Counted from the stretch's first letter, positions 28,709 through 37,552 are shown. The stretch: DNA of 64,000 nucleotides from Fontivita pretiosa (GCF_050410795.1 NZ_CP191258.1:868001-932000), one strand, 5' to 3'. A program made the numbers and translations. The notes: generated from the letters alone by a model not told the origin.

Positions 28709-30676
28709 CTACCTCTGATCGAGCAATTCGATGATGCTGTTGACGTCGTACACGCATCCGCCCCAGGTCCCGCCGCTGGCCTGCTGAAGCGCCGCCCACA
28801 GCCGCGTGGCCGGCGGAAGTTGGGGATCGGGGCGCAGGTCCGCTCGAGGCGACCGATTCGCCAGCAGCGCATCTCCCACCTGCGGGCTGCACTGCTGGAT
28901 CGGCGTTGTCGCGTCGCCGATCAGGTCCAGGCGGCCTTGCAGACGGTTTCGATCAAGTTGAATGCGGATGCGGTCGCCATCGCGCAGCTTGCCAATCGGT
29001 CCGCCGGCCAGGGCCTCGGGCCCGACATGTCCGATGCACGGCCCGCTGGAAAAGCCCGAGAATCGTCCGTCGGTCACGAGCGGAATCTGGCGCAGATCGG
29101 CCGTGGACTTGAGCGCGATGGTGATCTGGGCGGTTTCCGGCATCCCGGCGCCCAGCGGGCCGCGGCACAGCAGCACGATCACGTCGCCGGGCACCAGCCG
29201 CCGGTCATCCCCGGCCTTGACCGCTTCGATCGCCTGGTCTTCGCTGACAAAGACGCGCGCCCGGCCGATGTAGTCGTACATATCGCCGGCCCACAGGCTC
29301 GGATCGATCGCGGTGGCCTTGACGACCGATCCCTGCGGCGCCAGATTGCCTTGCGGAAAGATCAAAGTGCTGCCCAGCCCGCGCCGCCGCGCCGCATCGG
29401 GCGACATGATCACATCATCCGGATCCACGCCATCCTGTGCTGCCAGAAGCTGTCGGAAGCGCCGGCGACGCTCCGAGCCACGCCACCAGTTCAGGTTTTC
29501 ATCCACCGTCATGCCCGTGACGGTCATGCAGCTCGTGTCCAGAATCCCCAGCTCGCGCAGGTGGAGCATGACCTCCGGAACCCCGCCGGCCAGGAACACC
29601 TGAACCGTCTTGAAAAACCGCGGGCCATTGGGAAGCACATCGACGATTCGCCACACCCGGCGGTTGATATCGATCCAGTCCTGAACCGTCGGGCGGTTGA
29701 TCCCCGCGCTGAACGCGATGGCCGGCAGATGCAGCAGCAGGTTGGTGGAGGCACCGAAGGCGGCATGGACGGCCATGGCGTTGCGAAACGCGCCTTCAGT
29801 GAGAATGTGGCGCAAGGTGATGCCGCGTTGACGCAGATGGACCAGTGCCTGCGCGGATTGCCGGGCCAGTTGCAGCCACACCGGCTCGCCGGAAGGCGCC
29901 AGCGCCGAATGCGGCAGCGAGATGCCCAGGGCTTCGCCGATCACCTGCGACGACGCCGCCGTGCCGAGGAACTGGCATCCCCCGCCGGAGCTGGCGCAGG
30001 CGCGACAACCCAGCTCGGAGGCCTGCTCCAGTGTGATCTGTCCATGCGAAAAACGCGCGCCGATGGCCTGCACGCTGCCGGCGTCTTCACCATCGGCCGC
30101 AGGCAGCGTCACCCCGCCGGGAACCAGAATCCCCGGCAACTCCCGCGCTTCGGCCAGCGCCATCATCATCGCCGGCAAGCCCTTGTCGCAGGTGGCGATG
30201 CCCATGACCGCGCGTCGCGTCGGCAGCGAGCGGACCAGCCGGCCAAATGCTTCGCAGGCGGTATTGCGGTAAGGCAGACTGTCGAGCATGCCGGCAGTGC
30301 CCTGTGTGCGACCATCGCACGGATCGGAACAGTAGACGGAAAACGGGGTGTGTCCGCTGCGGCGCAGCTCCATCGCCGCCTCGCGCACCAGCAGCCCCAG
30401 CTCCCAGTGCCCGGTGTGCAATCCCAGGGCGATGGGGGTTGCGTCGTCGGCGCGAAGTCCGCCAAGGGTGCTGAGGATCAGCACGTCACCGCCGATCGTC
30501 AGTGACTGCGCGTTCCAGCCCATGCCCACGTTCTGGGTCAGCCCGAACAGATCGCCGCTGGGCCAGTGACGAAGCATCTGTTCGGTCAGCGGCAGGCGGC
30601 CGGCCGGTCCGGGCGCGCTGGTCCGAACCTGATAAATCGTCTGCTCGTCACTAAGCAGGAACGGTGGGACCTTCAT
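28709..30676 (-). CDS. IlvD/Edd-family dehydratase, YjhG/YagF type (sugar-acid, e.g. D-xylonate)
   Basis: A 655-residue Fe-S dehydratase. Length and overall pattern match the YjhG/YagF branch, which includes D-xylonate dehydratases, rather than IlvD (about 560-610). Fe-S cluster and active-site Cys are visible in YCSDPCDGRTQGTAGM, GIATCDKGLPAMMM and CASSGGGCQFLGTAASSQV. The C-terminal barrel has LVTDGRFSGFSSGPCIGHVGPEA, the region with the catalytic Ser/Mg2+ ligands. No sugar-acid operon surrounds it; ruvX is next upstream. Substrate is inferred from subfamily only. Confidence 0.88.
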   Translation of the reverse strand: MKVPPFLLSDEQTIYQVRTSAPGPAGRLPLTEQMLRHWPSGDLFGLTQNVGMGWNAQSLTIGGDVLILSTLGGLRADDATPIALGLHTGHWELGLLVREAAMELRRSGHTPFSVYCSDPCDGRTQGTAGMLDSLPYRNTACEAFGRLVRSLPTRRAVMGIATCDKGLPAMMMALAEARELPGILVPGGVTLPAADGEDAGSVQAIGARFSHGQITLEQASELGCRACASSGGGCQFLGTAASSQVIGEALGISLPHSALAPSGEPVWLQLARQSAQALVHLRQRGITLRHILTEGAFRNAMAVHAAFGASTNLLLHLPAIAFSAGINRPTVQDWIDINRRVWRIVDVLPNGPRFFKTVQVFLAGGVPEVMLHLRELGILDTSCMTVTGMTVDENLNWWRGSERRRRFRQLLAAQDGVDPDDVIMSPDAARRRGLGSTLIFPQGNLAPQGSVVKATAIDPSLWAGDMYDYIGRARVFVSEDQAIEAVKAGDDRRLVPGDVIVLLCRGPLGAGMPETAQITIALKSTADLRQIPLVTDGRFSGFSSGPCIGHVGPEALAGGPIGKLRDGDRIRIQLDRNRLQGRLDLIGDATTPIQQCSPQVGDALLANRSPRADLRPDPQLPPATRLWAALQQASGGTWGGCVYDVNSIIELLDQR

Positions 30677-30741
30677 GGCGATGGCATCGAAGCATCGCCG
30701 CCGGGCATGACGTCGTCAAATCGCAGTGGTTGGCCGGCGAA

Positions 30742-31221
30742 TCAGCCGCGTTGATCGCTTTGGGCAGGTGGCCGGTCCTCAGCGACGGAGATGGGCGGCA
30801 GCTTGCCGTCGAGAAAGTCTTGAAGAAACCGCGCGGCCGCCAGTGCGTCCAGCCGCTGGCGTCGCTGTCGGCGAGTCAGCTTTTGTCCGGCGCGGCGGCG
30901 GGCCAGCAGATCCTGCTCGGCGGCGAAGCTGCTCAGCCGCTCGTCCACGAAAATCACCGGGACAGCGGTGGCGGCGGCAAGGCGACGTGCCCAGGCGATC
31001 GTCGCCTCCGCGGCCGGACCCGGCGTGCCGTCCATGTTCAGCGGCAGGCCTACAACGATGCGCCGCACCGACTCCTTGCGCACCACTTCGCACACCGGCT
31101 GGATGGCGGCCTCCGGGCCGGATACGCTCAGCACGTCGTAGGCCGTTGCCAGTCGTCCGCTCTCGTCGCTCAGCGCCAGCCCCACGCGTCTGGTTCCCAG
31201 GTCGATCGCCAACGTGCGCAT
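30742..31221 (-). CDS. ruvX: Putative pre-16S rRNA nuclease / Holliday junction resolvase-like YqgF
   Basis: A 159-residue RNase H-fold protein. It starts MRTLAIDLGTRRVGLALSDE, the typical YqgF N-terminus with the first catalytic Asp. VVGLPLNMDGTPGPAA follows, then VPVIFVDERLSSFAAEQDLL with the second acidic site and a C-terminal DALAAARFLQDFLD helix with the third. An upstream GTG/TTG extension of seven residues is less likely. The C-terminal tail after FLDGKL is a little longer than usual. It lies between the dehydratase and the guanylyltransferase on the same strand. Confidence 0.93.
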   Translation of the reverse strand: MRTLAIDLGTRRVGLALSDESGRLATAYDVLSVSGPEAAIQPVCEVVRKESVRRIVVGLPLNMDGTPGPAAEATIAWARRLAAATAVPVIFVDERLSSFAAEQDLLARRRAGQKLTRRQRRQRLDALAAARFLQDFLDGKLPPISVAEDRPPAQSDQRG

Positions 31222-31269
31222 CTCGGCCACATTTCGCTGCACTTGCCTGTACGGGTGAAGATCGCGCGA

Positions 31270-32367
31270 TCACTGATACTTCTGTCCGTACTTCTCCTTG
31301 AGCTTGCCGACCAGCTCCTTGACGCGCTGCGACTCGCTCTTGGGACAGATCATCGTTGCGTCTTTGGTATGCACCACCACCATGTCGTTCACGCCGATCA
31401 GTGCGATCAGATGTTCAGGATCCTGTGAGACGATGATGTTGTCCTGCGAGTCCAGGTACACGAGGTTGGGCGCATCGACGGCGTTGTTCTGCTCGTCGAT
31501 CGGCAGCGTTTCGGCCAGCGCTGGCCAGGAACCGATGTCCAGCCACTGAACCGGCATTTCGACGACGACGACCTGGGCATGCCCCTTGCCCTGCGAAGCC
31601 GGCTCCAGAACGGCGTAGTCGATGCTGATCTTCGGCAGGCGGGGATAAACGTCCTCCAGCACTTGCTGCTGCTGCGACGTGCCCCAGGCGTCGGCAATCT
31701 GCATCAGCCCCTGATACGAGGCGGGCAGATGAGTGGCCAGTTCCTTCAACACCGTGTCGGCGCGCCATACGAACATGCCGCTGTTCCAGTAATAGCGTCC
31801 GGATTCGACGTAGCGGTCGGCGGTGGCTTTGTCGGGTTTCTCCTTGAATGACTGCACGCGGTAGGCGCCCTTGAATCCGGGCAAGGCTTCGCCGCGATGA
31901 ATGTACCCCAGCCCGGTGTGCCCGTGCGTCGGGACGATGCCGAAGGTCACCAGCGCGTTGGGGATCCGCGTGGCAACCTCGAAGCCGGTTCTCATCGCCG
32001 CATGGAAGGCGTCGATGGGCTCGATGACGTGATCGGCGGTGGTGACGCAGAAGACGGCCTGGCGATCCCGCTTCAGCAGCAGAGCCGCGGGAAAGCCGAC
32101 GGCGTTGGCGGTATCGCGCCCGACCGGCTCGCCCAGCAGATTCTCCGGGGGCAGCTCCGGCAGGTTCGCCAGAACCGCCGGGCCGTGCGCCGCGGAAGTA
32201 CACACGAAAATCTGCTGCGGCGGGAGCATGCCTCGCAACCGCTCGTAGCTGAGTTGAAGCAGGCTTTTGCCCCTGACAATCGGCAGCAGTTGCTTGGGAA
32301 TGTGCGAGCGGGACAGCGGCCAAAGCCGCGTCCCCGCTCCGCCCGCCATGATCACGCCGTATTCCAT
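31270..32367 (-). CDS. manC: Mannose-1-phosphate guanylyltransferase
   Basis: A 365-residue nucleotidyltransferase making GDP-mannose from mannose-1-phosphate and GTP. It begins MEYGVIMAGGAGTRLWPLSRSHIPKQ, the signature loop with the catalytic Arg/Lys. Other motifs are VTTADHVIEPIDAF, FGIVPTHGHTGLGYIH and FKEKPDKATADRY, and the metal region is WNSGMFVWRAD. No PMI domain follows, so it is the short single-domain form. ATG has AGG at seven bases. GDP-mannose would feed LPS or exopolysaccharide. Confidence 0.93.
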   Translation of the reverse strand: MEYGVIMAGGAGTRLWPLSRSHIPKQLLPIVRGKSLLQLSYERLRGMLPPQQIFVCTSAAHGPAVLANLPELPPENLLGEPVGRDTANAVGFPAALLLKRDRQAVFCVTTADHVIEPIDAFHAAMRTGFEVATRIPNALVTFGIVPTHGHTGLGYIHRGEALPGFKGAYRVQSFKEKPDKATADRYVESGRYYWNSGMFVWRADTVLKELATHLPASYQGLMQIADAWGTSQQQQVLEDVYPRLPKISIDYAVLEPASQGKGHAQVVVVEMPVQWLDIGSWPALAETLPIDEQNNAVDAPNLVYLDSQDNIIVSQDPEHLIALIGVNDMVVVHTKDATMICPKSESQRVKELVGKLKEKYGQKYQ

Positions 32368-32560
32368 GACTCGACCTGGTTGTCAGTAGTTTCCTTCGCC
32401 AGCCGCCGGTCGTCCTTCACCGGCCCACACGATTCAGCGCCCCCCGGCGGCAGAGCCGTCGATCCGCCGAACGCAAGCCATTTAGCATACGCACCGCAGC
32501 CCCGCCCGCCAAGACTCTTCAGCCCAAACGGCAGCCAGGTGTGCTCGTCGCCTGAGGATC

Positions 32561-33031
32561 TCACTTCGTCTTGGAGACCAGACGAACCCCGTCGATCACC
32601 ATGGTTTTGTCGATCGCCTTGCACATGTCGTAGATGGTCAGGGCCGCCACGGAAACCGCCGTCAGCGCCTCCATCTCCACACCGGTTTTCGCGGTGATGC
32701 GCGCGGTGGCGCGGATATGCACGCGCACCGGCTGGTTGTTGTCGGGCTCCAGCTCCGGGATGTCGAACGCGACCTCGAGGCTCTCGACCGGCAGGGGATG
32801 GCAAAGCGGGATCAGCTCGCCACAGCGCTTTGCGGCCATGATTCCCGCGATGCGCGCGGTACCAAAGACCTCGCCCTTGGGCACGGTCTGGTCGGCGATC
32901 GCCTGGATCGTGGCGCGCTGCAGCGTGATGTACCCCTCCGCGATCGCCTGCCGCGACGACGGCGACTTGTGCCCGACATCGACCATACGTGCCTGACCTT
33001 TGGAGTCCAGATGCGTGAGCTTCGATTTCAT
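32561..33031 (-). CDS. moaC: Cyclic pyranopterin monophosphate synthase MoaC
   Basis: A 156-residue molybdenum cofactor enzyme acting after MoaA. Signature regions are LTHLDSKGQARMVDVGHK, GTARIAGIMAAKRCGELIPLCHPL and VEMEALTAVSVAALTIYDMCKAIDKTM, with active-site Lys/His in KCH-like and DKTM contexts. Length is typical (about 155-165). No other moa genes are nearby. It starts nine bases after the kdsA stop on the same strand. Confidence 0.96.
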   Translation of the reverse strand: MKSKLTHLDSKGQARMVDVGHKSPSSRQAIAEGYITLQRATIQAIADQTVPKGEVFGTARIAGIMAAKRCGELIPLCHPLPVESLEVAFDIPELEPDNNQPVRVHIRATARITAKTGVEMEALTAVSVAALTIYDMCKAIDKTMVIDGVRLVSKTK

Positions 33032-33040
33032 CTTCGTCAG

Positions 33041-33862
33041 TCAGTTCCAGCCCCTGCGCAGCTCGGCGATCTGCCGGCACTGCGCCAGCAGGGGTTCGAC
33101 ATCATTCAAGTGCAGCATGGTGGCGGCATCGCTTTTAGCGTTCCTGGGGTCGGGATGACATTCCAGGAACAGCCCATCAACTCCCGCCGCGACCGCAGCG
33201 CGCGCCAGCAGCGGCGAGTATTGCGGGTTGCCGCCGCTCTGGTTGCCCAGTGCGGCGGGTTGCTGCGTGCTATGGGTGATGTCGAAGACCACCGGCACCC
33301 CGAACGACTTCATCACCGCGATCGCGGTAAAGTCGTTGACCAGCCGGTTGTACCCGAAAAATGTGCCGCGCTCCGTCAGCATCACCCGGTCGTTGCCCGT
33401 CGAACGCACTTTCTCAAGGGCCGTGCTCATCTCCTGCGGCGACATGAACTGGCCCTTCTTTATGTTCACCGCGCGGCCGCTCCTGCCGCAGGCCACAAGC
33501 AGATCCGTCTGCCGCGCCAAAAACGCCGGCACCTGAAGCACATCCACGACCTCGGCGACGATGGGTGCCTGATCAGGCTCATGAACATCCGTCAGCACCG
33601 GCACACCCAGCTCGCGCTTCACCCGTTCCAGTACGACCAGCCCATCCGTCAGCCCCGGCCCGCGAAAGCTCGTGGCGCTGGATCGATTCGCCTTGTCGAA
33701 GCTCGCCTTGAAAATGTACGTCAGCCCGAGCTTCTGGCAGATCGATTTGACGCGCGAGCCGACGAGCAGGCACAGCTCGGCCGATTCGATTACGCACGGT
33801 CCGGCGATGACGAACAGCGGCGAACGGTCCAGATGGAGCAGGTCATTCATCAGGTCATTCAT
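33041..33862 (-). CDS. kdsA: 3-deoxy-8-phosphooctulonate synthase KdsA
   Basis: A 273-residue aldolase condensing PEP and arabinose-5-phosphate to Kdo-8-phosphate. Motifs are FVIAGPCVIES, TYIFKASFDKANRSS, GVPVLTDVHEP, DVLQVPAFLARQTDLL and RGTFFGYNRLVNDF, and the tail has FLECHPDPRNAKSDAATML with the metal-linked Cys/Glu/Asp set. The start is one of two ATGs created by a perfect 12-bp tandem repeat (ATGAATGACCTG twice); the upstream one is taken. Kdo joins lipid A to core sugars, matching the LPS genes at 14.5-18 kb. Confidence 0.96.
   Translation of the reverse strand: MNDLMNDLLHLDRSPLFVIAGPCVIESAELCLLVGSRVKSICQKLGLTYIFKASFDKANRSSATSFRGPGLTDGLVVLERVKRELGVPVLTDVHEPDQAPIVAEVVDVLQVPAFLARQTDLLVACGRSGRAVNIKKGQFMSPQEMSTALEKVRSTGNDRVMLTERGTFFGYNRLVNDFTAIAVMKSFGVPVVFDITHSTQQPAALGNQSGGNPQYSPLLARAAVAAGVDGLFLECHPDPRNAKSDAATMLHLNDVEPLLAQCRQIAELRRGWN
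33839..33862 (-). repeat. 12-bp tandem duplication of the kdsA start
   Basis: On the minus strand ATGAATGACCTG occurs twice in a row, giving an N-terminus MNDLMNDL and two possible in-frame starts. The unit contains the start codon itself, as in the duplication at 27756-27785. Confidence 0.9.
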
Positions 33863-33870
33863 AATGCTCA

Positions 33871-33942
33871 GTGGTCGGCGGCCAGTGGTCAGTGATGATG
33901 GACAGGCTTTGCTGGCCACCGACCACTGGCCACTGCCCACTA
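33871..33942. repeat. Short inverted/tandem GGTCAGTGG-family repeat
   Basis: Between the lipid kinase stop and the kdsA start lies a stretch made of CAGTGGTCGGCGGCCAGTGG and GTCAGTG units, followed by its near-complement CCACCGACCACTGGCCACTG. The two arms flank about 25 unrelated bases and could form an imperfect hairpin. Similar looser units appear at 16799-16950 and 21696-21821. Confidence 0.55.
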
Positions 33943-34926
33943 CGGCTGCACGATAAACGCCAGTCTTCCGTCGAGCAACTGGATATCCAGCGGGGTGTAT
34001 CCGGCGGCCTCGCCGTCGATCTGGACCGGCGCCAGGCCGCACGATTCGATGCGCACCTTTCGGCCTTTGGTGTAGACAACCCCTTCCTCGCGAAGGTGTT
34101 CTGCTGCGGCGGCCAGCAGCGCCAGGTGCAACACGTCCAACGCACTGCGACACGGCAGCGCGCAGACATCAAGCCACCCGTCGTCGGAGCGGGCGTGAAC
34201 CAGGATCGGGAAGCCGGTGCCATACTGGCTGACATTGCCCACAAAGGCGACCGCGGGCGCCGGACCGAACACGCACCGCCCGTCCACCTCGACGCGCAGC
34301 GGCGGGTAGTCATAGTTCTTCAGCGCCCGCAGCGTGGGCGCGACATAGCTCATCAGGTCGATCGATCCGTGGCGACAACGATGCAGCTCATGAACGACGG
34401 CGGCGTCGATGCCGACGCCCGCCATCAGCAGAAACAGCCGCCCGTTGGCGCGGGCCGTGTCCAGCTCTCGCAGGCGTCCTGCCCGCAACGCCTGCACGAC
34501 CTGTTCGTCCAGTTGCTGTGGATTCCACTGAATGCCCAGATGCCGGGCCATGAGATTGGCCGTGCCGAGCGGGACCACCAGCAGCGGCGGAACCTGCGCG
34601 CAGTCGCCGAAGTATCGCAGCAGGCGTTCGGCGGTGGCGCGCACGGTCCCGTCACCGCCAACGCAGATCGCTGCCCGCGGCGGCCAGGGGCAGGCAAGCT
34701 GCCGATCATCAATCTGCTCGGCAGGCTCGACAAATTCGTGAACCACGAATCCCTCGGCACGCAGTCGCTGCGCGATCCGCCGCGCCATCATCCCCCCAAG
34801 CCCGCGCCCGGCGATCGGGTTGGAAAACAGCAAAACGTCCAGGGGATGCGGTCCGCTGTCAGGATCCTGAATCATCAACGACTGCCGATTGTGGCTCGGG
34901 CACGACACGCGATCGATCATGGTCAT
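33940..34926 (-). CDS. Diacylglycerol kinase-family lipid kinase (DagK/YegS-like)
   Basis: A 328-residue lipid kinase with the DAGK_cat fold. Motifs are LLFSNPIAGRGLGG, ICVGGDGTVRATAERLL (the nucleotide-binding GGDGT) and VVPLGTANLMARHLGI. The C-terminal domain has MAGVGIDAAVVHELHRCRHG, FVGNVSQYGTGFPI and QIDGEAAG. Substrate may be diacylglycerol or a sphingoid/ceramide-type lipid; it cannot be told from sequence. Start uncertain: ATGs at 34926, 34920 and 34875 all lack a good Shine-Dalgarno. It lies 25 bases downstream of the unknown exported protein on the same strand. Confidence 0.87.
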   Translation of the reverse strand: MTMIDRVSCPSHNRQSLMIQDPDSGPHPLDVLLFSNPIAGRGLGGMMARRIAQRLRAEGFVVHEFVEPAEQIDDRQLACPWPPRAAICVGGDGTVRATAERLLRYFGDCAQVPPLLVVPLGTANLMARHLGIQWNPQQLDEQVVQALRAGRLRELDTARANGRLFLLMAGVGIDAAVVHELHRCRHGSIDLMSYVAPTLRALKNYDYPPLRVEVDGRCVFGPAPAVAFVGNVSQYGTGFPILVHARSDDGWLDVCALPCRSALDVLHLALLAAAAEHLREEGVVYTKGRKVRIESCGLAPVQIDGEAAGYTPLDIQLLDGRLAFIVQP

Positions 34927-34951
34927 TGGGCGATCGGCAATCTCCCCTGGG

Positions 34952-35758
34952 TTATTCTGCCGGCTGCGTGCTCGCCTGGCCGGTGGTGGGCGCCGTGCTG
35001 GCCTTGAGCATCTCGCTGGCCAGCTTGCTGCGGATCGCATCGCTGACCTGCTCGACGGTCTTGTAGTTTCCCGCAGTCAGCTCTTCGGTCGTCTGTACCA
35101 CCACGTCGCGGAAGACTTGCATCAGCCGCATGTGCCGCTCAACATCGGCGGCGTCCATGCCAGCGGTAAGGTTGGACATGGCCAGCTTCCATTGGCCCTG
35201 CTGGCGCAGCAGTTCGATGCGGTTGTTGTCCATTTGGACGGTGGCCCTGTCGCCGTCGATGGCGACATTCGCCTGCCGGATGCGCTGTTCGCTCTGGGCC
35301 AGCTCGGCGGCGGGGTCGGCGGCAAGCTGGCTGGCGGCTTCGGCGCCAAAGGCGTCGGCGGCGGCCCTGCGGAAGTTGGCGTTGGCCTGCGTGCGCGACA
35401 TCAGCAGGTCCAGCAGTTTCTGATCCTGCGGGGTGACGGCGTGGATGAGCTGTCGCGCCGTGCCCGTATCTCCCGCCGCCAGCGCCCGCGAGACCAGCAG
35501 CAGCGTTCCCTTTGGGGTCGAGGGCTCGGGCGCAATATCATTGGCCGGATCGACCGGCTGCGTCGTCACCGCCGCCGTTGTGGGCTGGCGCACATGCTCC
35601 TGCGCCCACAGCGAGCTTGTGAAGCTCAGCAGGCTCAGCATTGTGGCCAACGCGCCGGCGCCGATGGCGTGCAGCGAGCGGGATCTGTCTGCCGGCACAG
35701 CAATCGCTGTCGCCAGTTGTGGTGCGGGATCGACTCTGGTTTTCGCCGTTCGCGACAT
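34952..35758 (-). CDS. Exported protein of unknown function
   Basis: A 268-residue protein with ATG preceded by AGGAG at eight bases. A long Thr/Arg-rich N-terminal part leads to a hydrophobic signal segment (AIGAGALATMLSLLSFTSSLWAQ, about residues 32-54). A Pro/Thr linker follows and then an all-alpha region (about 85-255). It includes LLVSRALAAGDTGTARQLIHAVTPQD, AIDGDRATVQMDNNRIELLRQQGQWKLAM and a C-terminal helical stretch. The piece IDGDRATVQMDNNRIELLRQQGQWKL resembles the beta-strands of NTF2/DUF4878-like lipoproteins. No function is assigned. It lies between a Fur-family regulator and a lipid kinase. Confidence 0.65.
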   Translation of the reverse strand: MSRTAKTRVDPAPQLATAIAVPADRSRSLHAIGAGALATMLSLLSFTSSLWAQEHVRQPTTAAVTTQPVDPANDIAPEPSTPKGTLLLVSRALAAGDTGTARQLIHAVTPQDQKLLDLLMSRTQANANFRRAAADAFGAEAASQLAADPAAELAQSEQRIRQANVAIDGDRATVQMDNNRIELLRQQGQWKLAMSNLTAGMDAADVERHMRLMQVFRDVVVQTTEELTAGNYKTVEQVSDAIRSKLASEMLKASTAPTTGQASTQPAE

Positions 35759-35810
35759 CTGTATGCTCCTTGCCCTCGCCCCGCTTGTGCAAAAGCTCTG
35801 TTCTACGATC

Positions 35811-36278
35811 TCAGGTCCGGCAACGGCGACAAAGCCCGTGCAGGACGACTTCCGGCCAGCGAATATCGTAGTCCCGCGAAACGTCCAGTGACGCCACGAA
35901 ATTCGCGGGGATACGTGCGTCGTCCAGGCAATCGACCTTGCCGCACTGGTCGCAAACGAAGTGCGGATGCAGATGTTGAGGCTTTGGACTGACCTCCGGG
36001 CTGATGGCATAAAGCCAGGAGCGGTCCTCTCCGCGCACGCGATGCACCAGTCTTTTGCGCAGGAAGGTATGCAGCGTGCGGTAGACGGTGACCGTGTCCA
36101 CGCCCTTGAGGCGCGCCAGGATCTGCGGAACGCTCATCGGACGCGCGCTTCGCGTGAGCACTTCCAGCACGCCGATCCGCACCGGGGTTTTCCGCAGGCC
36201 GCTGCCACGCAGCCGCGCCTCCGAAGCTGCGGCGGACTTGCGGTTGGCGTTGGGGCCATTGGGTATATGCCGCGACAC
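35811..36278 (-). CDS. Fur-family metalloregulator
   Basis: A 155-residue Fur/Zur/PerR-like DNA-binding protein. The winged helix is RLRGSGLRKTPVRIGVLEVL, MSVPQILARLKGVDTVTVYRTLHTFLRKRLVHRV. The metal-binding dimerisation domain carries HLHPHFVCDQCGKVDCL and the C-terminal LCRRC, giving two CxxC pairs for structural Zn. The H-H-H/D regulatory ligands are partly present. Zur is favoured over PerR, but the subtype is open. The GTG start has no Shine-Dalgarno; a TATGAT at 36287-36292 on this strand suggests a very short leader. Divergent from aroC. Confidence 0.87.
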   Translation of the reverse strand: MSRHIPNGPNANRKSAAASEARLRGSGLRKTPVRIGVLEVLTRSARPMSVPQILARLKGVDTVTVYRTLHTFLRKRLVHRVRGEDRSWLYAISPEVSPKPQHLHPHFVCDQCGKVDCLDDARIPANFVASLDVSRDYDIRWPEVVLHGLCRRCRT

Positions 36279-36327
36279 AACGCCAAATCATAGCCGATGG
36301 GATGCAATCCATCATCATTGGCTTTTA

Positions 36328-36336
36328 TGCTACGAT
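36328..36336 (+). promoter_or_regulatory. Extended -10 promoter of aroC
   Basis: TGC-TACGAT, an extended -10 element (TGn plus hexamer), 7-13 bases before the aroC ATGs. The expected transcript would start at about 36343, giving little or no leader. No -35 is obvious, consistent with an extended -10 promoter. Confidence 0.45.
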
Positions 36337-36349
36337 GGGGCTTATGGCG

Positions 36350-37513
36350 ATGCTGAGTTATCGAACGGCCGGGGAGTCGCACGGGCGGGCGCTGCTGGCG
36401 CTGGTGGAAGGCATGCCGGCGGGCGTGCCGATCGACAAGGACCTGATCGATGGCGAGCTGCGGCGTCGGCAAGGCGGCTACGGCCGCGGCGGGCGACAGA
36501 AGATCGAGACCGACGCCGTCGAGTTCCTTTCCGGAGTCCGGTTAGGCAAGTCGATCGGTTCGCCGATCACCATGATGATCCCCAACAGGGACGCGCGGCT
36601 GGATGATGTGCAGGCCACGCCCCCGCTGCACCGGCCTCGGCCCGGACACGCGGATTTGGCCGGCTCGGTCAAGTGGTTGACCACCGATTGTCGCCAGACG
36701 CTGGAGCGAGCCAGCGCCCGCGAGACGGCGGCGCGAGTGGCGGCCGGGGCGCTGGCGCGGTGTCTGCTGCGGCAGTTCGACATCGAGGTTTTCGGATTCG
36801 TGCGCGCGGTCGGGCCGGCGACAGCGTCGTTACAGGTCACAGAAGAGAACTGGCGGCAGCTTCTGAAGCTGCGCGATGAGTCGGACGTGTATTGCCCTGA
36901 TCCGGCAGCTTCGCAGGCGTTTCGCGACTTCATCAACGAGCAGAAGGCTGCCAAGGACACCGCTGGCGGGATCGTCGAGTGTCACGTGTTCGGCTGCCCG
37001 ATCGGGTTGGGAAGCTGCATGACCTGGGACGGCCGGCTGGACTCGCGGATCGCGGCGGCGGTGGTGGCGATTCAGGCGTTCAAAGGCGTCGAGTTCGGCC
37101 TGGGCTTCGAGGCGGCGCGACTCCCCGGATCCAAAGTCCACGATGAGATCCACTTTGACGAATCGAAGAAGAACACGCCGAGCCTGGGGTTCGTGCGGAT
37201 GACCAACAACGCTGGCGGGCTGGAAGGCGGCATGACCAACGGCCAGCCGATTGTTGTTCGCGGCGCCATGAAGCCGATCAGCACGCTGGGCAAGCCGCTG
37301 ATGAGTATCGACCTGAACACCAAACAGCCCAGCGAAGCCGGCTGGGAACGCAGCGATATCAGCGCCATCGGCGCCGCCAGCGTGATCATGGAAAACGTGG
37401 TCGCCTTCGAGGTCGCGCGGGCACTGCTGGAAAAGTTCGGGGGCGATTCGCTCACCGAGGTGCGGGCGAATTACGAGAACTACCTGGCGACGGCGCGGCG
37501 GCTGCCGCTGTGA
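36350..37513 (+). CDS. aroC: Chorismate synthase
   Basis: A 387-residue enzyme converting EPSP to chorismate with reduced FMN. It starts MLSYRTAGESHGRALLALVEGMPAGV, the family N-terminus. RRQGGYGRGGRQKIETD (FMN/phosphate Arg cluster) and RPRPGHADLAGSVKW follow, then SARETAARVAAGALA, FGCPIGLGS and NNAGGLEGGMTNGQPIVVRGAMKPI near the C-terminus. An ATG six bases upstream (36344) is also possible; the promoter predicts a start close to it, so translation may be nearly leaderless. Divergent from the Fur-family gene. Confidence 0.96.
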   Translation: MLSYRTAGESHGRALLALVEGMPAGVPIDKDLIDGELRRRQGGYGRGGRQKIETDAVEFLSGVRLGKSIGSPITMMIPNRDARLDDVQATPPLHRPRPGHADLAGSVKWLTTDCRQTLERASARETAARVAAGALARCLLRQFDIEVFGFVRAVGPATASLQVTEENWRQLLKLRDESDVYCPDPAASQAFRDFINEQKAAKDTAGGIVECHVFGCPIGLGSCMTWDGRLDSRIAAAVVAIQAFKGVEFGLGFEAARLPGSKVHDEIHFDESKKNTPSLGFVRMTNNAGGLEGGMTNGQPIVVRGAMKPISTLGKPLMSIDLNTKQPSEAGWERSDISAIGAASVIMENVVAFEVARALLEKFGGDSLTEVRANYENYLATARRLPL

Positions 37514-37519
37514 TACAAT
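37511..37519 (+). promoter_or_regulatory. Extended -10 promoter of the GGQ protein gene
   Basis: TGA-TACAAT: an extended -10 hexamer matching the consensus TATAAT at five of six positions. It begins over the aroC stop codon and lies about 34 bases before the next ATG. Confidence 0.45.
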
Positions 37520-37552
37520 GACGCTGATCAGGACACGACCGCCCGCCAGGCG

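Noticed and set aside
28820..30505. A 561-codon plus-strand open frame opposite the dehydratase gene.
   Set aside because: Antisense shadow; the dehydratase on the minus strand has all family motifs.
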